A stretch of DNA of 64,000 nt from the NCBI GenBank assembly GCA_009602725.1, contig WELB01000236.1:106138-170137 (forward strand). Direction: 5' to 3'. The position numbers and the translations under genes were made by a program. This document shows positions 31,240-42,057 of this stretch, in pieces. The stretch comes from Spirogloea muscicola (taxonomy: Eukaryota > Streptophyta > Zygnematophyceae > Spirogloeales > Spirogloeaceae). Position 1 is the first letter of the stretch, and each line of letters opens with the position of its first letter. The notes under the pieces are model-generated. The model ran no database searches and was not told where the DNA came from. It was given only the letters and a program-made list of their open reading frames with translations.

Positions 31240-34200
31240 GGCAGCTTGCCAGCTGACGAGAGCGGTGCAAAGAACGTAGACCAACACGCTGAATCCGATG
31301 GTCTTCATGACGATCACGTGGGGCGCAGGAAGTGGGAGTTGCTGTCGCCGGCGTAACTCCTGTCAATGGCATCACGATGGCATGACATCACGCTGCAAAC
31401 CTTGCCAGCTCATGAGCCTGATATCCTACCGCTGCGCCGCTCGTCCAAACTCAACCTTCCAGTTGATATTCGACCCTAGCCCCCTGCTCGGAGAAAACTT
31501 TTACACTAATTTCATGAAGACAGCAGGGCAGTCATTACACCATGTGTGCAACTTGCTCCTTCTGCAACAAGCAAATTTTCTACCTTAGGACCGTTGGAAT
31601 ACTGCCGCCGTCCCTTGGGGCGGGAATTCTAAGCATAACCCCATGCTCACCTGCAACTCCATGGCTTCGGAAATGTCAAATCTAGTCCTGCGGTGGAGCT
31701 GCTGGCAGAGTCTCCAACAATCCCTAGGCGACAGCAGCACACTCGTGTCCTGCAACTTCACTCCCCAGGCCAAGGGCTGGCACGCAGGTGTTGCACGGTC
31801 GACCTCAGTACGAACTAAAGTCAATGAGACTCCAGAACTGAAGGTTGACACTAAGTATTGCTGTCACACCTTCTAAGCTCCTATGCAAGGACAATGAGAT
31901 AGCAGCAGGACGCTCAGGGGTTGCCGATGCGCCTTGTTCCATGATAACATGGCCAAGTAAGTGGCGCCGGTGAAGGGTTTGTTGGGAGGATGCCATGACA
32001 TTAGCACGGCCTCAATTGTGTCCGGCTGCTCCGGCTGCTCTCCGCTGAGACGCACCGCCGCGACGACAGACAGCAAACACAGAGCCTGGGGGATGCAAAC
32101 ATTGACTGTCAGAAAGCTGTACCAGACCTTAGCTGTCTCAATCTTGACTAGCACTGTAAAGCTGCGAGGCTGGTGATTCCCCACCCGACTGCACAGTTAA
32201 GGGCCTTCACATACTGAGGCCTTCGGATTGGCTTAGCGTCCTGTAAACGAGGTCCAGGCAGCCCACCGCTGCACGTGCATCCCTCACGCTTGCCAGCACG
32301 TCCTCCTTACAATTCCAAACCCGCGGCAGGGAGTTTGTATCCCTATAGAACACCGTGTCAAATCTGACACAAAGACCTCAAACGGCAGAGTACTTCAGTC
32401 ATGGCAGACGTCACTCAAAGCAGACAAGCTCCGAAGCTATTTGGGCCTGGGCCCTTATGAAGTCCAGACTGCCCACCTGTGCACCATGCTGTGGAGCGCA
32501 TGGTTGGCTTCCATACGTGCACAGTGCTCAACGCACTCTCGCCCAGCAGCTGCCAGCGCTGCCACCATCTCCTCAGCCTCGCCTCTCTCCAACTTATATC
32601 CCTTTACAGCCTCCAGCAGACTCTCCTCGGCATCTGGATCACCGAGGTTGTCAGTGATCAGGCTTTGAGATTCAGGCTACGGCAAGCTTTGCTGAATCTG
32701 AAACATTGAAAATGCAATTATATGAGTACGGGGTGCCAAGTGTGACTGGGAGCTGCCAAATGGCACACCCCAGCAAGGGGCACCCCTGCAAGTCAAGCTG
32801 TCGCCTCAAAGACGGCCTGCAGGTTTTGTGCTCACTCTGCGTGGTCCGCCGCAGGAGCGTGCGCAAAATCGGCCACGTGTCCGAACTGCCCTTAAGGAGG
32901 CGCCCTCTGCAGGGGCCCGCGGTCGCCTGCACCAGGTTGGCCTGTGGCAAAGCAAAGTGTTCCGTCAGAAGCGCCCAACATGCCTTGGTGCTTTTGCATT
33001 CCAGTGCCAGCCTTTGGCTGCCAACTCATGTGGTGAGCCGCAAGTGCTCCCACCTCGGCCTCCTTGGCGATGGCAGCAAGCCTCTGCGAGCGCACGGCTG
33101 TCACATGTGCGTCCAGGTCACGCAGGAGCCCCCTGCGCGGCTTTGCTGTATCCCAGTGCAACAGGCTGACATGCGCATCATCCATCTTGGCGTCAAAGCG
33201 TACAACCGCGGCCCTCATCTCGGCATTTGCAGCCTCGGCAAATGGCACGTCATTTCCCGTTGCGAGCTGCCGGTCCAATGCCTCCTTGGACGCAACAAGC
33301 GCAGCCGTACGGTGGTGCGCCACCGTGGCCGTGTATGCCGGCTGCATGAGCTTGCCGATTCCGGACTGGAGAAGCTCGCGCTTGCTGCGTCGGACTCCCT
33401 CATCATAATAGGCTGCCTCTGCATCGTACCTGCAGAGCAGCAAGAACCGGCTCAACTCCTTAGCGTCAGAGCTGCAGCCGCAAGTTGCGGTGGAGCACCC
33501 CAGACGGCAGCAAGCAAAAGTGTACCCGTCGAGGCAGTGCTCCAACATCGCTGACGCCTGGCGCCCGAAGCCATCCACGGCCCTTGCCTTCGTGGCCTCG
33601 TCCAGGTCGCGCCACTCCTGCCATCACCGCAGCCGCCCGGACATGTTACATCGAGGTGGTGTGACCTCTATGCCACGGCAGGCCCAACCAGTCCCCAGTG
33701 CAAAACCCAGCTGCCAATGTGGCCAACTTTCAGGTGATCAATGCGCAAGCCATTCACAGGCAGTCACAGGCCTGCTGATTGCGGAGCTCCTGCAGCTGCT
33801 TGCGTGCAATGTCCCCACACCGCACTGTTTTCACCATCACCTGCGTGGCAGCAGCTCAGGCCGGGTCAAGAGGCTGGTTTGTCGTCCTACATGTCCAGTG
33901 CGAGCCTACTGACAGCATGCTCGTAAGTGGACACCAATCTGCTGGACGATACTTTGTCGACGAAGAGAGAGTTAGCCTTAGAGGGGGGAGCACGAGTGCC
34001 ACCTTGGCTGTCTAGCGGCAAAGTGCACCTCGTAGGGGGGCAGGTCTAGGTCGCGGTTGTTGCGAATGTCGCACCACACTTTCTCCACGCTCCCGGCGAA
34101 TGCCGACCCCCGTGCGAGTTTTCGGTGGTCTCCGGCCAGCCCTCCCGGCGCCGTCGCATTGATAAACCGCGCCCGCAATTTCACCACCTGCTCCCTGAAG

Positions 34201-35746
34201 AGCTCCTCCTCCTCCTCGAAGTTGGCCAGCGCCGTCACCTCCACCTGCGGGCAAAGGCCAGAGTGCAGGTCAACCTCAGCTGCTCTGCGCTGGGTGGCAG
34301 CAGGCAAAGGGTCAGGCGGAAGTGGCGAGTACAGGGACTGCTCACATTGAAGAAGTTGCTGAGCGGCGCAGCTGCAAATGGCTCAGGCTTGACGACGCTG
34401 TCCCAGATCTGCGGCGTGGTGGATCGCAGCCGGAAGTCAGGCAGGGCCAAAGGAAAGCCACGAGTGGCGAGCAGCGCAGGCGTGGGCAGCGCTTACAAAA
34501 GCAGCGGCGCAGACAATGACAGGTGTCCAGGTGGCTCCAGGGGGCTGACCTTCTGAACATCGTCACTCAAAATTGTCCTCAACATCTCCAATGGCCTCTG
34601 CACGGGCTGTCAAGCATTGTTAGACTCGGGCCCAAGCATGCACGACAGGCAGCAATGGCACCCGCAGGGCCGGCGCAAGAAGGCATCGGAGGCTGCGGTG
34701 CCGGTGGCGCACTTCCGTCTTGTCGCGGATGACGAAGAGCAGTGTGGTCTTGCGCGGCGTGAAGAGCCGCAGCATCACCTGCTCGCCGGCGCCCGCGCCA
34801 GCATCAACGCCGCTGGCATCTTCAGTCAGAGCAGCAGCTGGGTGCGGCACCTGTCGCTGCAGAGCGCACCTCGAATATGGTCCTGAGAAGGGGCCTGTTG
34901 GCGACCTGCTTGCATACAATACCGGTGCACCACCTTGCTGCAGCAGCGGGAGCAGCGTGGGATTGCCAGTGTCAGCTCAATGCGACGACACTGGGCTCAG
35001 AGCGGGTGAAGGTGAAGCGCAAGTGAGCGCGGCCTGCGGAGACCGGAGGCCCAGACGGCACCAAAGTGTCCGTTGAGGGACACCTGAAGCACAAGAGTGG
35101 GCGGCACTCACATGTTCACAATGACGATGTCAGAGATGGCGATTGCAAAGAGCGCGCTCTGCTTCTCGAACTCCTCGTCATCCTGCAAGGAGCCGGCCAC
35201 GGCGCTCGCGGCCCCGACCGTGCGTCAGGTCCGGGCTGCCACCCACCCTGCAGCAGCCTCGCTCCGCAGCCACAGGGCAAGCTATCTTGCTGGCAGTTGT
35301 TGGCACAACAGCTGTCTGGCGGGACCGGCGTACCTCTCCGCGCCCTCTGTTGTCAGTGCCTTCAATGTCGCACACAAGCGTGGGCGGCGAGATGCCCACC
35401 GCCAGGCCCAGCCACACGCCCACCGTCGTTGGCCCCCTGCGGCGCACGGGGCCCCGCGAGCTGGCACTCCATCAGCCGCCGGTGGCGTCGGCCGGCAGCA
35501 GCTCCGGCAACGGTGCCTCGACGAGAAACGGGCAAGAGGAGAGGAGGAGGGCGGGCAGAAGTAGCGGCTGCTGTTATCAACACTGCGGCTGTAAAGACCA
35601 GCCAGGTGTCTTAGCCAGCGTTGCAGAGGGATGGCGGCGCAGGCCTGCCGGTGGAGGCGTCCATCTCGCGGAAGGACGTGCCGAACAGGTGGTTGAGCAG
35701 CGTGCTCTTGCCTGCGCCGCGGCCGCCGCCGCAGCTCAGCCACCGA

Positions 35747-35779
<33 letters not shown>

Positions 35780-35942
35780 GCGAGCGCGCCGCACCGCTGC
35801 TCTGAGGCCCCACGATAGCAACGACGGCGTAGTCGAGGCCGGCCTCGGGCAGCGCCGCGTCGAGCACGAAGGCCTCCAGCGCCGCGCCGTCCAGGCTCCC
35901 GTCACGGCTAATCACCTGCACCGGCTCCGCCGCCGCCATCAT
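31240..35942 (-). pseudogene. RHD3: RHD3/SEY1 copy B, nearly full-length but broken
   Basis: Exons 1-10: 35,942-35,795; 35,711-35,645; 35,436-35,334; 35,182-35,112; 34,933-34,870; 34,778-34,713; 34,597-34,550; 34,408-34,346; 34,244-34,029; 33,840-33,772. Exon 11 ends at 33,526. Others are 33,429-33,054; 32,941-32,836; about 32,680-32,488; 32,363-32,267; from 32,085; to 31,651; then a decayed anchor near 31,390-31,250. Exon 1 is intact: start MMAAAEPVQVIS, then LDYAVVAIVGPQSSG with donor G|GTGCGG, so splicing rebuilds GPQSSGKST. Lengths and phases equal copy A, but there are an in-frame TGA in exon 11 (RLR*WQEW), a GC instead of GT after exon 10, loss of the AG before exon 14, and G3 changed to DIEGTDNRGRGE. 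The membrane anchor has degenerated. It could still express a GTPase-domain fragment. Confidence 0.88.
35745..35782. repeat. (GGC)n in RHD3 copy B intron 1
   Basis: About twelve GGC units within the roughly 83-base intron between the G codon of the P-loop (exon 1) and its K-S codons (exon 2). Equivalent tracts occur in copy A (28,340) and copy E (62,104). Confidence 0.9.
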
Positions 35943-35959
35943 AAACATTCCGTGTATAA

Positions 35960-36625
35960 GAAACAAATGTAGGCCAAATGGCCAAGTACAAAGGCAAGCA
36001 CATCTAAACATCTACATAACGTACAGCAGATTGACCCGCTCAATAACCACGGGTCAAAACATGAAGGTCACTAATCGATGCATGAATATTAGATGCCAGA
36101 AACGGAGCCCTTCTGCCACCAACTAGAGCTCGCCCAGCTTTCTGGTGCAAGGCACTAGCTTGAGCACGCTGCAAACAGACCGAAACTCGTCGTCGCAAGA
36201 GCGACAGATATGCAGCTGGCAAGCCCATCTTAGCCGGATACACATCTGCATGTCGAGTGTAGCCTAGATTGGCGATGTTTTGAAGGAGCGTGTGGAAGCG
36301 AGGACCCAGACAGCCATAGATGTCGATTGCCGCTGGCAGGAGCTGATCGCATTGGGGGTAATCGGAGTAGTACCGCAAATTTTTTTTCTTCTGCAGCGCC
36401 CACTGCATGCCTAGCGATGTGTGTCGATGCTGGGCCCTTGAATGCCTCCGAAACAACAACGTCGACCAGGGCCCGTGGTCCTCCACCAGGTTGCACGCCC
36501 ACAATGTCAAGTGTGCGGCGATGATGACGTCCCTGGGCGTCCGTGGTGATAGGCATGATATTGTTGACTTCCACGACCGCTCGGTAGCCGGCGTCGCGCA
36601 TCAAGCCCGCCGGCTCCGCCGCCAT
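35960..36625 (-). mobile_element. LINE 3' end with endonuclease-like domain (copy L6)
   Basis: The minus strand runs from about 36,625: GLMRDAGYRAVVEVNNIMPI, RRTLDIVGVQPGGGPRALVD then VVVSEAFKGPAS (a PD-(D/E)XK-like D...DVV box), HAVGAAEEKK, and after frame changes AIDIYGCLGPRFHTLLQNIA and HQKAGRALVGG, ending DLHVLTRGY at 36,040. The tail reaches about 35,960 and adjoins exon 1 of RHD3 copy B. It keeps more of the endonuclease-like part than most copies. Confidence 0.8.
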
Positions 36626-36679
36626 CTCACCGCCGCTGCCGCCGCCGGGGACGGGCGTGGGCCGTGGGGTGACCGTGTA

Positions 36680-36964
36680 TTAGAAAGAAATGTAGGCCAA
36701 ATGGCCAGGTACAAAGGCAAGCACATCTAAAGATCTACATAACCTACAGCAGATTGACCCGCTCAATAACCACGGGTCAAAACATAAAGGTCACTACTCG
36801 ATGCATGAATACTAGATGCCAGGAACGGCGCCCTTCTGCCACCTACTAGAGCTCGCCCAGCTTTCTGGTGCAAGGCACTAGCCTGAGCACGCTGCAAACA
36901 GGCAGAAACTCGTCGTCGCAAGAGCGACAGATATGCAGCTGGCAAGCCCATCTCAGCCGGAAAC
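36680..36964 (-). mobile_element. LINE 3' end (copy L7), cut by gap
   Basis: Nearly the same sequence as L6: MGLPAAYLSLLRRRVSACLQ, HQKAGRALVGGRRAPFLAS and DLYVLTRGY, with the stop at 36,763 and a tail to about 36,680. The 5' side runs into the gap at 36,965. L6 and L7 are in tandem and very similar by eye, so they are young or were duplicated together. Confidence 0.8.
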
Positions 36965-37757
36965 NNNNNNNNNNNNNNNNNNNNNNNNNNNNNNNNNNNN
37001 NNNNNNNNNNNNNNNNNNNNNNNNNNNNNNNNNNNNNNNNNNNNNNNNNNNNNNNNNNNNNNNNNNNNNNNNNNNNNNNNNNNNNNNNNNNNNNNNNNNN
37101 NNNNNNNNNNNNNNNNNNNNNNNNNNNNNNNNNNNNNNNNNNNNNNNNNNNNNNNNNNNNNNNNNNNNNNNNNNNNNNNNNNNNNNNNNNNNNNNNNNNN
37201 NNNNNNNNNNNNNNNNNNNNNNNNNNNNNNNNNNNNNNNNNNNNNNNNNNNNNNNNNNNNNNNNNNNNNNNNNNNNNNNNNNNNNNNNNNNNNNNNNNNN
37301 NNNNNNNNNNNNNNNNNNNNNNNNNNNNNNNNNNNNNNNNNNNNNNNNNNNNNNNNNNNNNNNNNNNNNNNNNNNNNNNNNNNNNNNNNNNNNNNNNNNN
37401 NNNNNNNNNNNNNNNNNNNNNNNNNNNNNNNNNNNNNNNNNNNNNNNNNNNNNNNNNNNNNNNNNNNNNNNNNNNNNNNNNNNNNNNNNNNNNNNNNNNN
37501 NNNNNNNNNNNNNNNNNNNNNNNNNNNNNNNNNNNNNNNNNNNNNNNNNNNNNNNNNNNNNNNNNNNNNNNNNNNNNNNNNNNNNNNNNNNNNNNNNNNN
37601 NNNNNNNNNNNNNNNNNNNNNNNNNNNNNNNNNNNNNNNNNNNNNNNNNNNNNNNNNNNNNNNNNNNNNNNNNNNNNNNNNNNNNNNNNNNNNNNNNNNN
37701 NNNNNNNNNNNNNNNNNNNNNNNNNNNNNNNNNNNNNNNNNNNNNNNNNNNNNNNNN
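36965..37757. other. Assembly gap (793 N)
   Basis: The gap lies between LINE copy L7 (-) and a (GCC)n tract that leads into a plus-strand RHD3 fragment. A repeat-rich inverted structure is the likely cause. Confidence 0.95.
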
Positions 37758-38548
37758 CGCCGCCGCCGCCGCCGCCGCCGTCGCCGCCGGCTGCTGGAGC
37801 TGCGGTGGCGGCGGCGGGCCAGGGCTGTGGATGGTTTCGGGCGTCAGGCGTCTGAGGTTCTGGAGCACTTGCGTCGAGGGATATGCATGCGTGCTGCCGT
37901 CTCTGCTACGTTGCAGGATGCGGCTGCAAGCACTGACGCTGGGAGTTAAGCCGGTTGTGGTTGCTCTACAGGTATGAGGCGGAGGCTGCGTATTTTGATG
38001 AGGGCGTCCGGAGCAGCAAGCGCGAGCTCCTCCTGTTTCGTAACAAAGACCCAGGGCCCAGTTCTCCTAGTGATTGGAGCTCGTCTGCTTTGACTGACGT
38101 ACTGTGCCGTCTGACGTCTTTGTGTCAGGAATGATCTGGCGTTTAGGTTGGATGCCAACCTTGTGCAGCAAGTCTGGCATGGTAACAGGTCTTTTACAAG
38201 GAAAGCGCAAGCAGCGGTGGGCTGCCTGGGCGTGGGCCTTGTTTGCTGGTGATGCGGAGACATAGGGCCTCGGGACACGAAGGCCTTGACTACAGAAAAC
38301 TTGCGCAGCTTCTCAGTGCTAGTCAGGATGGAGACAGTTGGGATCTGGTACATGTATCTGACAGTCAATGATTGCCCTCTTCAGGCTCTGCATGCAATGG
38401 CCGTGACAGCAGTTGTGCGTCTCAGTGGAAATCGGCAGCAGCCGGACACGATTGAGGCCACGCTGCTGTCGTGTGTGCTCCCAACAGCACCCCCGTCGGC
38501 GCCACTGCAGCTCCCTTGGCCTTTGCTGTCAAAAGACAGGGTGCGCTG
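37758..38548 (+). pseudogene. RHD3: RHD3 fragment F1, left arm of palindrome
   Basis: It starts in a (GCC)n tract, then exon 11 sense ([17 protein letters not shown]). The first part of exon 12 follows at 37,971-38,040 ([20 protein letters not shown]), which stops after CTCCTGTTTCGTA. The sequence jumps to the intron 14-exon 15 region and then to exon 16 at about 38,370-38,548 (TVMHLMAV-type core, here LHAMAVTAVVRLSG and DTIEATLLS). It meets its own inverted copy at 38,548. Exon 12 breaks at the same base as in fragment F2, so both descend from one truncated ancestor. Confidence 0.8.
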
Positions 38549-39425
38549 AGCTGCCTGCTGTTACCTATGACAACAAAGGCCACGGGATCCGCAGTGGCGC
38601 CGGCGGGGGCGCTGTTAGGAGCAAGCCACGACAGCAGGGTGGCCTCAAGCCTGTCCGGCTGCTGCTTCTCTCTACTGAGACGCACAGCTGCTGTCACGGC
38701 CAGCGCACTCAGAGCCTAGAGATGGCAATTGATGACTGTCAAGTACAGGTACCAGATCTCGACTGTCTACTCCTGACTAGCACTGCGAAGCCGCGGCAAG
38801 GATCCTGTAGCCAAGGCCTTCGTGCTCTGAGGCCCTATATCGGTACAGCATCTCCAACAAACAAGGTCCAGGCAGCCGCTTGCATGCGCTTCCCCTGTAA
38901 CGAGATAACGTATCTGTTGCCATGCCAAAGTTGCTGCACAATATTGACATCCAACCTAAAGTCCAAATAAGATCTGACACAAAGACACCAAATGGCACAG
39001 TACGTCAGTCAAAGGCATATAAGCTGCAGTGCTTTGGGATTGGGCCCTGGGTCTTTATGGAGTCCAGACTTTCTATCTAAACAACATGCTGGTGAGGCAT
39101 GCTTGGCTCTCATGTGCGCAGTGCCTGATGCATCGCGCCCAGCAGCTGCCAGTGCTGCCACCATCTGCTCAGCCTCGCTCCTCTCCAGCTTGTACTCACT
39201 CACCACACTAACGAGATTCTTCTTAGCCTCTGTTTCACCGAGGTTGTCAGTAGTCAGGCTTTGAGATTCAGGATACGTAAGCTTTTGCTGAATCTGATAC
39301 TTTGAAAGTGCAAATACATGAGTGTGGGGTGCCAAGTGTGACTAGGAGCTGCTGCCACATGACACACCCAGCAACATGCACCCCTGCGAGTCGAGCCGTC
39401 GCCTCAAAGACGGCGTGCAGGTAAA
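38549..39425 (-). pseudogene. RHD3: RHD3 fragment G, right arm of palindrome
   Basis: Minus strand: exon 14 at about 39,265-39,070 (SLTTDNLGETEAKKNLVSVV, then EQMVAALAAAGR), a decayed exon 15 region, and exon 16 at about 38,722-38,549 (TAAVRLSREKQQPDRLEATL). It ends at the palindrome centre and, at its 5' side (39,425), is cut by dispersed repeat R. It differs enough from F1 that the two arms are not an assembly mirror image. Confidence 0.8.
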
Positions 39426-39429
39426 TAGC

Positions 39430-39850
39430 ATTTGCTGCAGCTCCTCGGACTCATACACCTGGATATAGAGCAACTACTGGCAGAAGCACAAAGGTTACAC
39501 CAGCGAGTCAAAAGGACGCTGGTATGGCGTGCCACCTGCAATGTAATGATTGCGGATTGCCAAGTTTCAGTACGAGGCATCAAAGTGTCGACGGTAAACA
39601 GTGGGACCAAGGCCCTGAATAGGGCCAAAACTGAGAAGCCAACCAAGCCAATGAGGGCAAACTTCCACGGAGCCAGGAGTGAAGAATTCCTGCTTCTACC
39701 CCCCGGCCTACAGTGAGATCCGCCCCTTTGATTGTATCGAGGTCCGGCAGTGCCCTGCCTCTGGCCTGATCAGCTTTTCCAAAGTAAGGTGATGGCTTGG
39801 AGAGGCCAGCCTAAAAAGATATAGTCAAGGTCTGAAAGGGCCGGAATGTG
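39430..39850 (+). repeat. Dispersed repeat R (copy 2)
   Basis: Same family as 30,111-30,590 (inverted there) and 59,275-59,700. Shared landmarks: cctcggactcatacacctgg near 39,445, ggtatggcgtgcc near 39,521, ttgtatcgaggtc near 39,731 and a tail-like stretch with gtgatggct near 39,789. It leads into RHD3 exon-9 sequence. Confidence 0.8.
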
Positions 39851-39869
39851 CAGATCATGAGGATTTTAC

Positions 39870-40060
39870 CCTGACTTCTGCAAATGGACGAATATAGAGC
39901 ACCTGGACCAGCGAGCCGGGCTTTGCTGCTCCCACGTTGCGAAGAACAGCCCAAATTGACCTGCGCTCCGCCCATACCCGCGGGCGGAGGTGACGGCGCT
40001 GGCCAGATTCGAGGAGGGACTCTTCAAAGAGCTCTTCAGTGCCCGAGCTGCGAAGAAAAG
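39870..40060 (+). pseudogene. RHD3: RHD3 fragment X2: intron 8 end and start of exon 9
   Basis: Plus strand: the acceptor-like ccatacccgcgggcggag is followed by VTALARFEEGLFKELF, the start of exon 9, and the match is lost at about 40,055. The sequence continues into the tail of a minus-strand LINE. It lines up with X1 and X3 for its whole length and is the shortest of the three. Confidence 0.75.
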
Positions 40061-40069
40061 ATTTCGTGT

Positions 40070-40368
40070 ATTTGAAAAAACCGAAGGCCAACTACAAAGG
40101 CAAGCACATCTGAAGACCTACATAACCTACAGCAGATTGACCCGCTCAGTAACCCACGGGTCAAAACATAGAAGTCGCTAATCGATGCCTGAACACTAGA
40201 TGTCAGATGCGAAGCCCTTCTGCCACCAACTAGAGCTCGTCCAGCTTTCTGGTGCAAGGCATTAGCCTGAGCACGCTGCAAACAGGCCGAAACTCGTCGT
40301 CGCAAGAAAGACAGATAAGCAGCTGGCAAGCCCATCTCAGAAACACATCTGCACGACGTGTGTAGCCT
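40070..40368 (-). mobile_element. LINE 3' end (copy L8)
   Basis: Minus strand: MGLPAAYLSFLRRRVSACLQ, ANALHQKAGRALVGG and ISDFYVLTRG, with the end near 40,145 and a tail to about 40,070. It is close to L6 and L7. Its 5' side is interrupted at 40,369 by LTR sequence. Confidence 0.8.
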
Positions 40369-40646
40369 ATCAGCGCCTCGCCTAGCTGCACACAAAACTG
40401 CCGTGCACACAGCGCCGCCTCGCTGCACACAAAGCTGTCGCGCACCCAGCGCCCCACCTAGCCGCACACAGAGCCGCCGCGCACACAGCGCCGCCTTGCC
40501 GCACACAGAGCCACAAGAGTGTTTGGGCCAATAATGCGCCCTGCCGGGGCCTCCCCTTATCTGTTTCTCATCGGCATAGAAGAATAGGCGTAGTGAATGA
40601 TTCTACCGACCCATTGATTCACCATATTTCTATATTCAACAATATG
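40369..40646 (-). mobile_element. Ty1/copia-type LTR fragment (solo, inverted)
   Basis: The reverse complement begins TGTTGAATATAGAAATATGG and matches the LTR-like sequence at 45,955-46,240 almost throughout, including its internal repeats of a CTGTGTGCGGC type. No internal element sequence is attached on either side. It lies at the edge of LINE copy L8, consistent with an insertion into that LINE followed by loss of the rest. Fossil. Confidence 0.75.
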
Positions 40647-40669
40647 GACAGGCGCATGCAAAACACCTG

Positions 40670-41100
40670 CCCTAGCGAGCCAGCACCGTTGAAAAGTCGG
40701 CCTGCTCGCCTCGCCTGCATGGACACAACCCGTCGCGCAAGCCGGGCCAACAGGTCAAGCCACTGAGACCCGAAAGCGCTGTGCACATCGACGGCCAGTA
40801 CACGAACTCGTCCCCTTCCAGGTGTTTGCCATTCACAGCCATTGCCAAATCGCTGTAGTCACTTGCATAACGAAAGAAGCTGCCAAAAGGAGGGCGATGG
40901 CTGTGAGTGGCCAGCCCACAAGAAAGGGAGATGACGCTTCCAGGAGAGGGCGACGGCTGTGAGAGGCCAACCCAGAAAAGAGAATGAAGTACAAAGGGGC
41001 CAGAGAAAGCGCTGAAGCAACAACAGCTCTTCCAACGTAAGGCAGGGACTCTAGATAGGCACACACATTGACTCGAGTGGCCACGAGCATAGCTTGCATA
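40670..41100 (-). mobile_element. LINE fragment, decayed (copy L9)
   Basis: Minus strand: AMAVNGKHLEGDEFVYWPSM corresponds to the family's DHPAGDEFVPLAVDVHGA box, followed by a decayed LARLARR-like stretch down to 40,672. Upstream (40,880-41,000) two tail-like units with gatggctgtgagtggccagc and gacggctgtgagaggcc lie in tandem. Confidence 0.55.
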
Positions 41101-41159
41101 GCTGTGCGCTTTCGGCGCCTATCGGCCCTTTGCCACAGCGGCCAGTGGCAAGAAGCGAA

Positions 41160-41852
41160 ATTATGCTAATCACCCAGCTGGCAGTGAGTTCGTTGCGCTG
41201 GCGGTAGACTTGCACGGCAATTGGCAGTCGCTGGCTGGACCTTCTGTAGCTGCTTGCCCGGCAGGCCATCGACAGTTGGTAGGGTCAGCAAGGGGAGCTG
41301 CCTGGCGGCTTCAGCGCTGCCGGGTCGCTTGCCCAGGTGTTTCAGATGCGGCTGTCTGTCTCCTTCCAACCTCCCTGGCTCACACAGTGCATTCTTATCT
41401 GTGCTTGCCTTTGTACTTGGCCATGTTGGCCTTCGATTGTTTCCAAATGCAAAATGTTTTCATTGCCTTGCATAGAAGGAGCTGTCTCTTCCCTTTTTCC
41501 GGGTCTATGCCCAGGTATTTCGCATGCGGCTCTCTGTCTCCTTCCAACTCTCCCTGGCTTACGCCTTGGACTTGTGAAGGCCGTGCTATGGTTGCTGCTT
41601 CTGGGTCGCATCAGGGTGCCTCTTTTCCAGCTGCAAGTTACTCCGACTTGCTGCTGCTAAACCCGGGTTTCTAAGCTCCCTCCGCTGTAGACTCGTGCAA
41701 AGTGTTGTGGCTTAGGCGCCTTTCGACTCTTTGGACCTTGTCCGCTATTTTGGGCTGGGTTTCCCTAGCCACCTTTTTAATTGGGCGAGCTTATTCTTTC
41801 TTTCCTTTTCTTTGCCATGAAATTGACGTTCCGGCCGTGCAACTTCGTTACA
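41160..41852 (+). mobile_element. LINE 3' end (copy L10) with complete tail
   Basis: Plus strand: SEFVALAVDLHGNWQSLAG, then two degenerate repeats of the SLAQVFRMRLSVSFQ module (about 41,320 and 41,505), then RAMVAASGSHQGASFPAASY and LLLLNPGF, stop at 41,672. The tail (41,735-41,815) has the ttttgggctggg hairpin arm and the aattgggcgagc end, followed by unique sequence and the GA tract. The internal duplication of the C-terminal module is unusual. Confidence 0.75.

Positions 41853-42054
<202 letters not shown>

Positions 42055-42057
<3 letters not shown>

Noticed and set aside
36846-37977. Long open frames across the second N run
   Set aside because: Artefacts of the gap. The flanks are a LINE end (-) and an RHD3 fragment (+).
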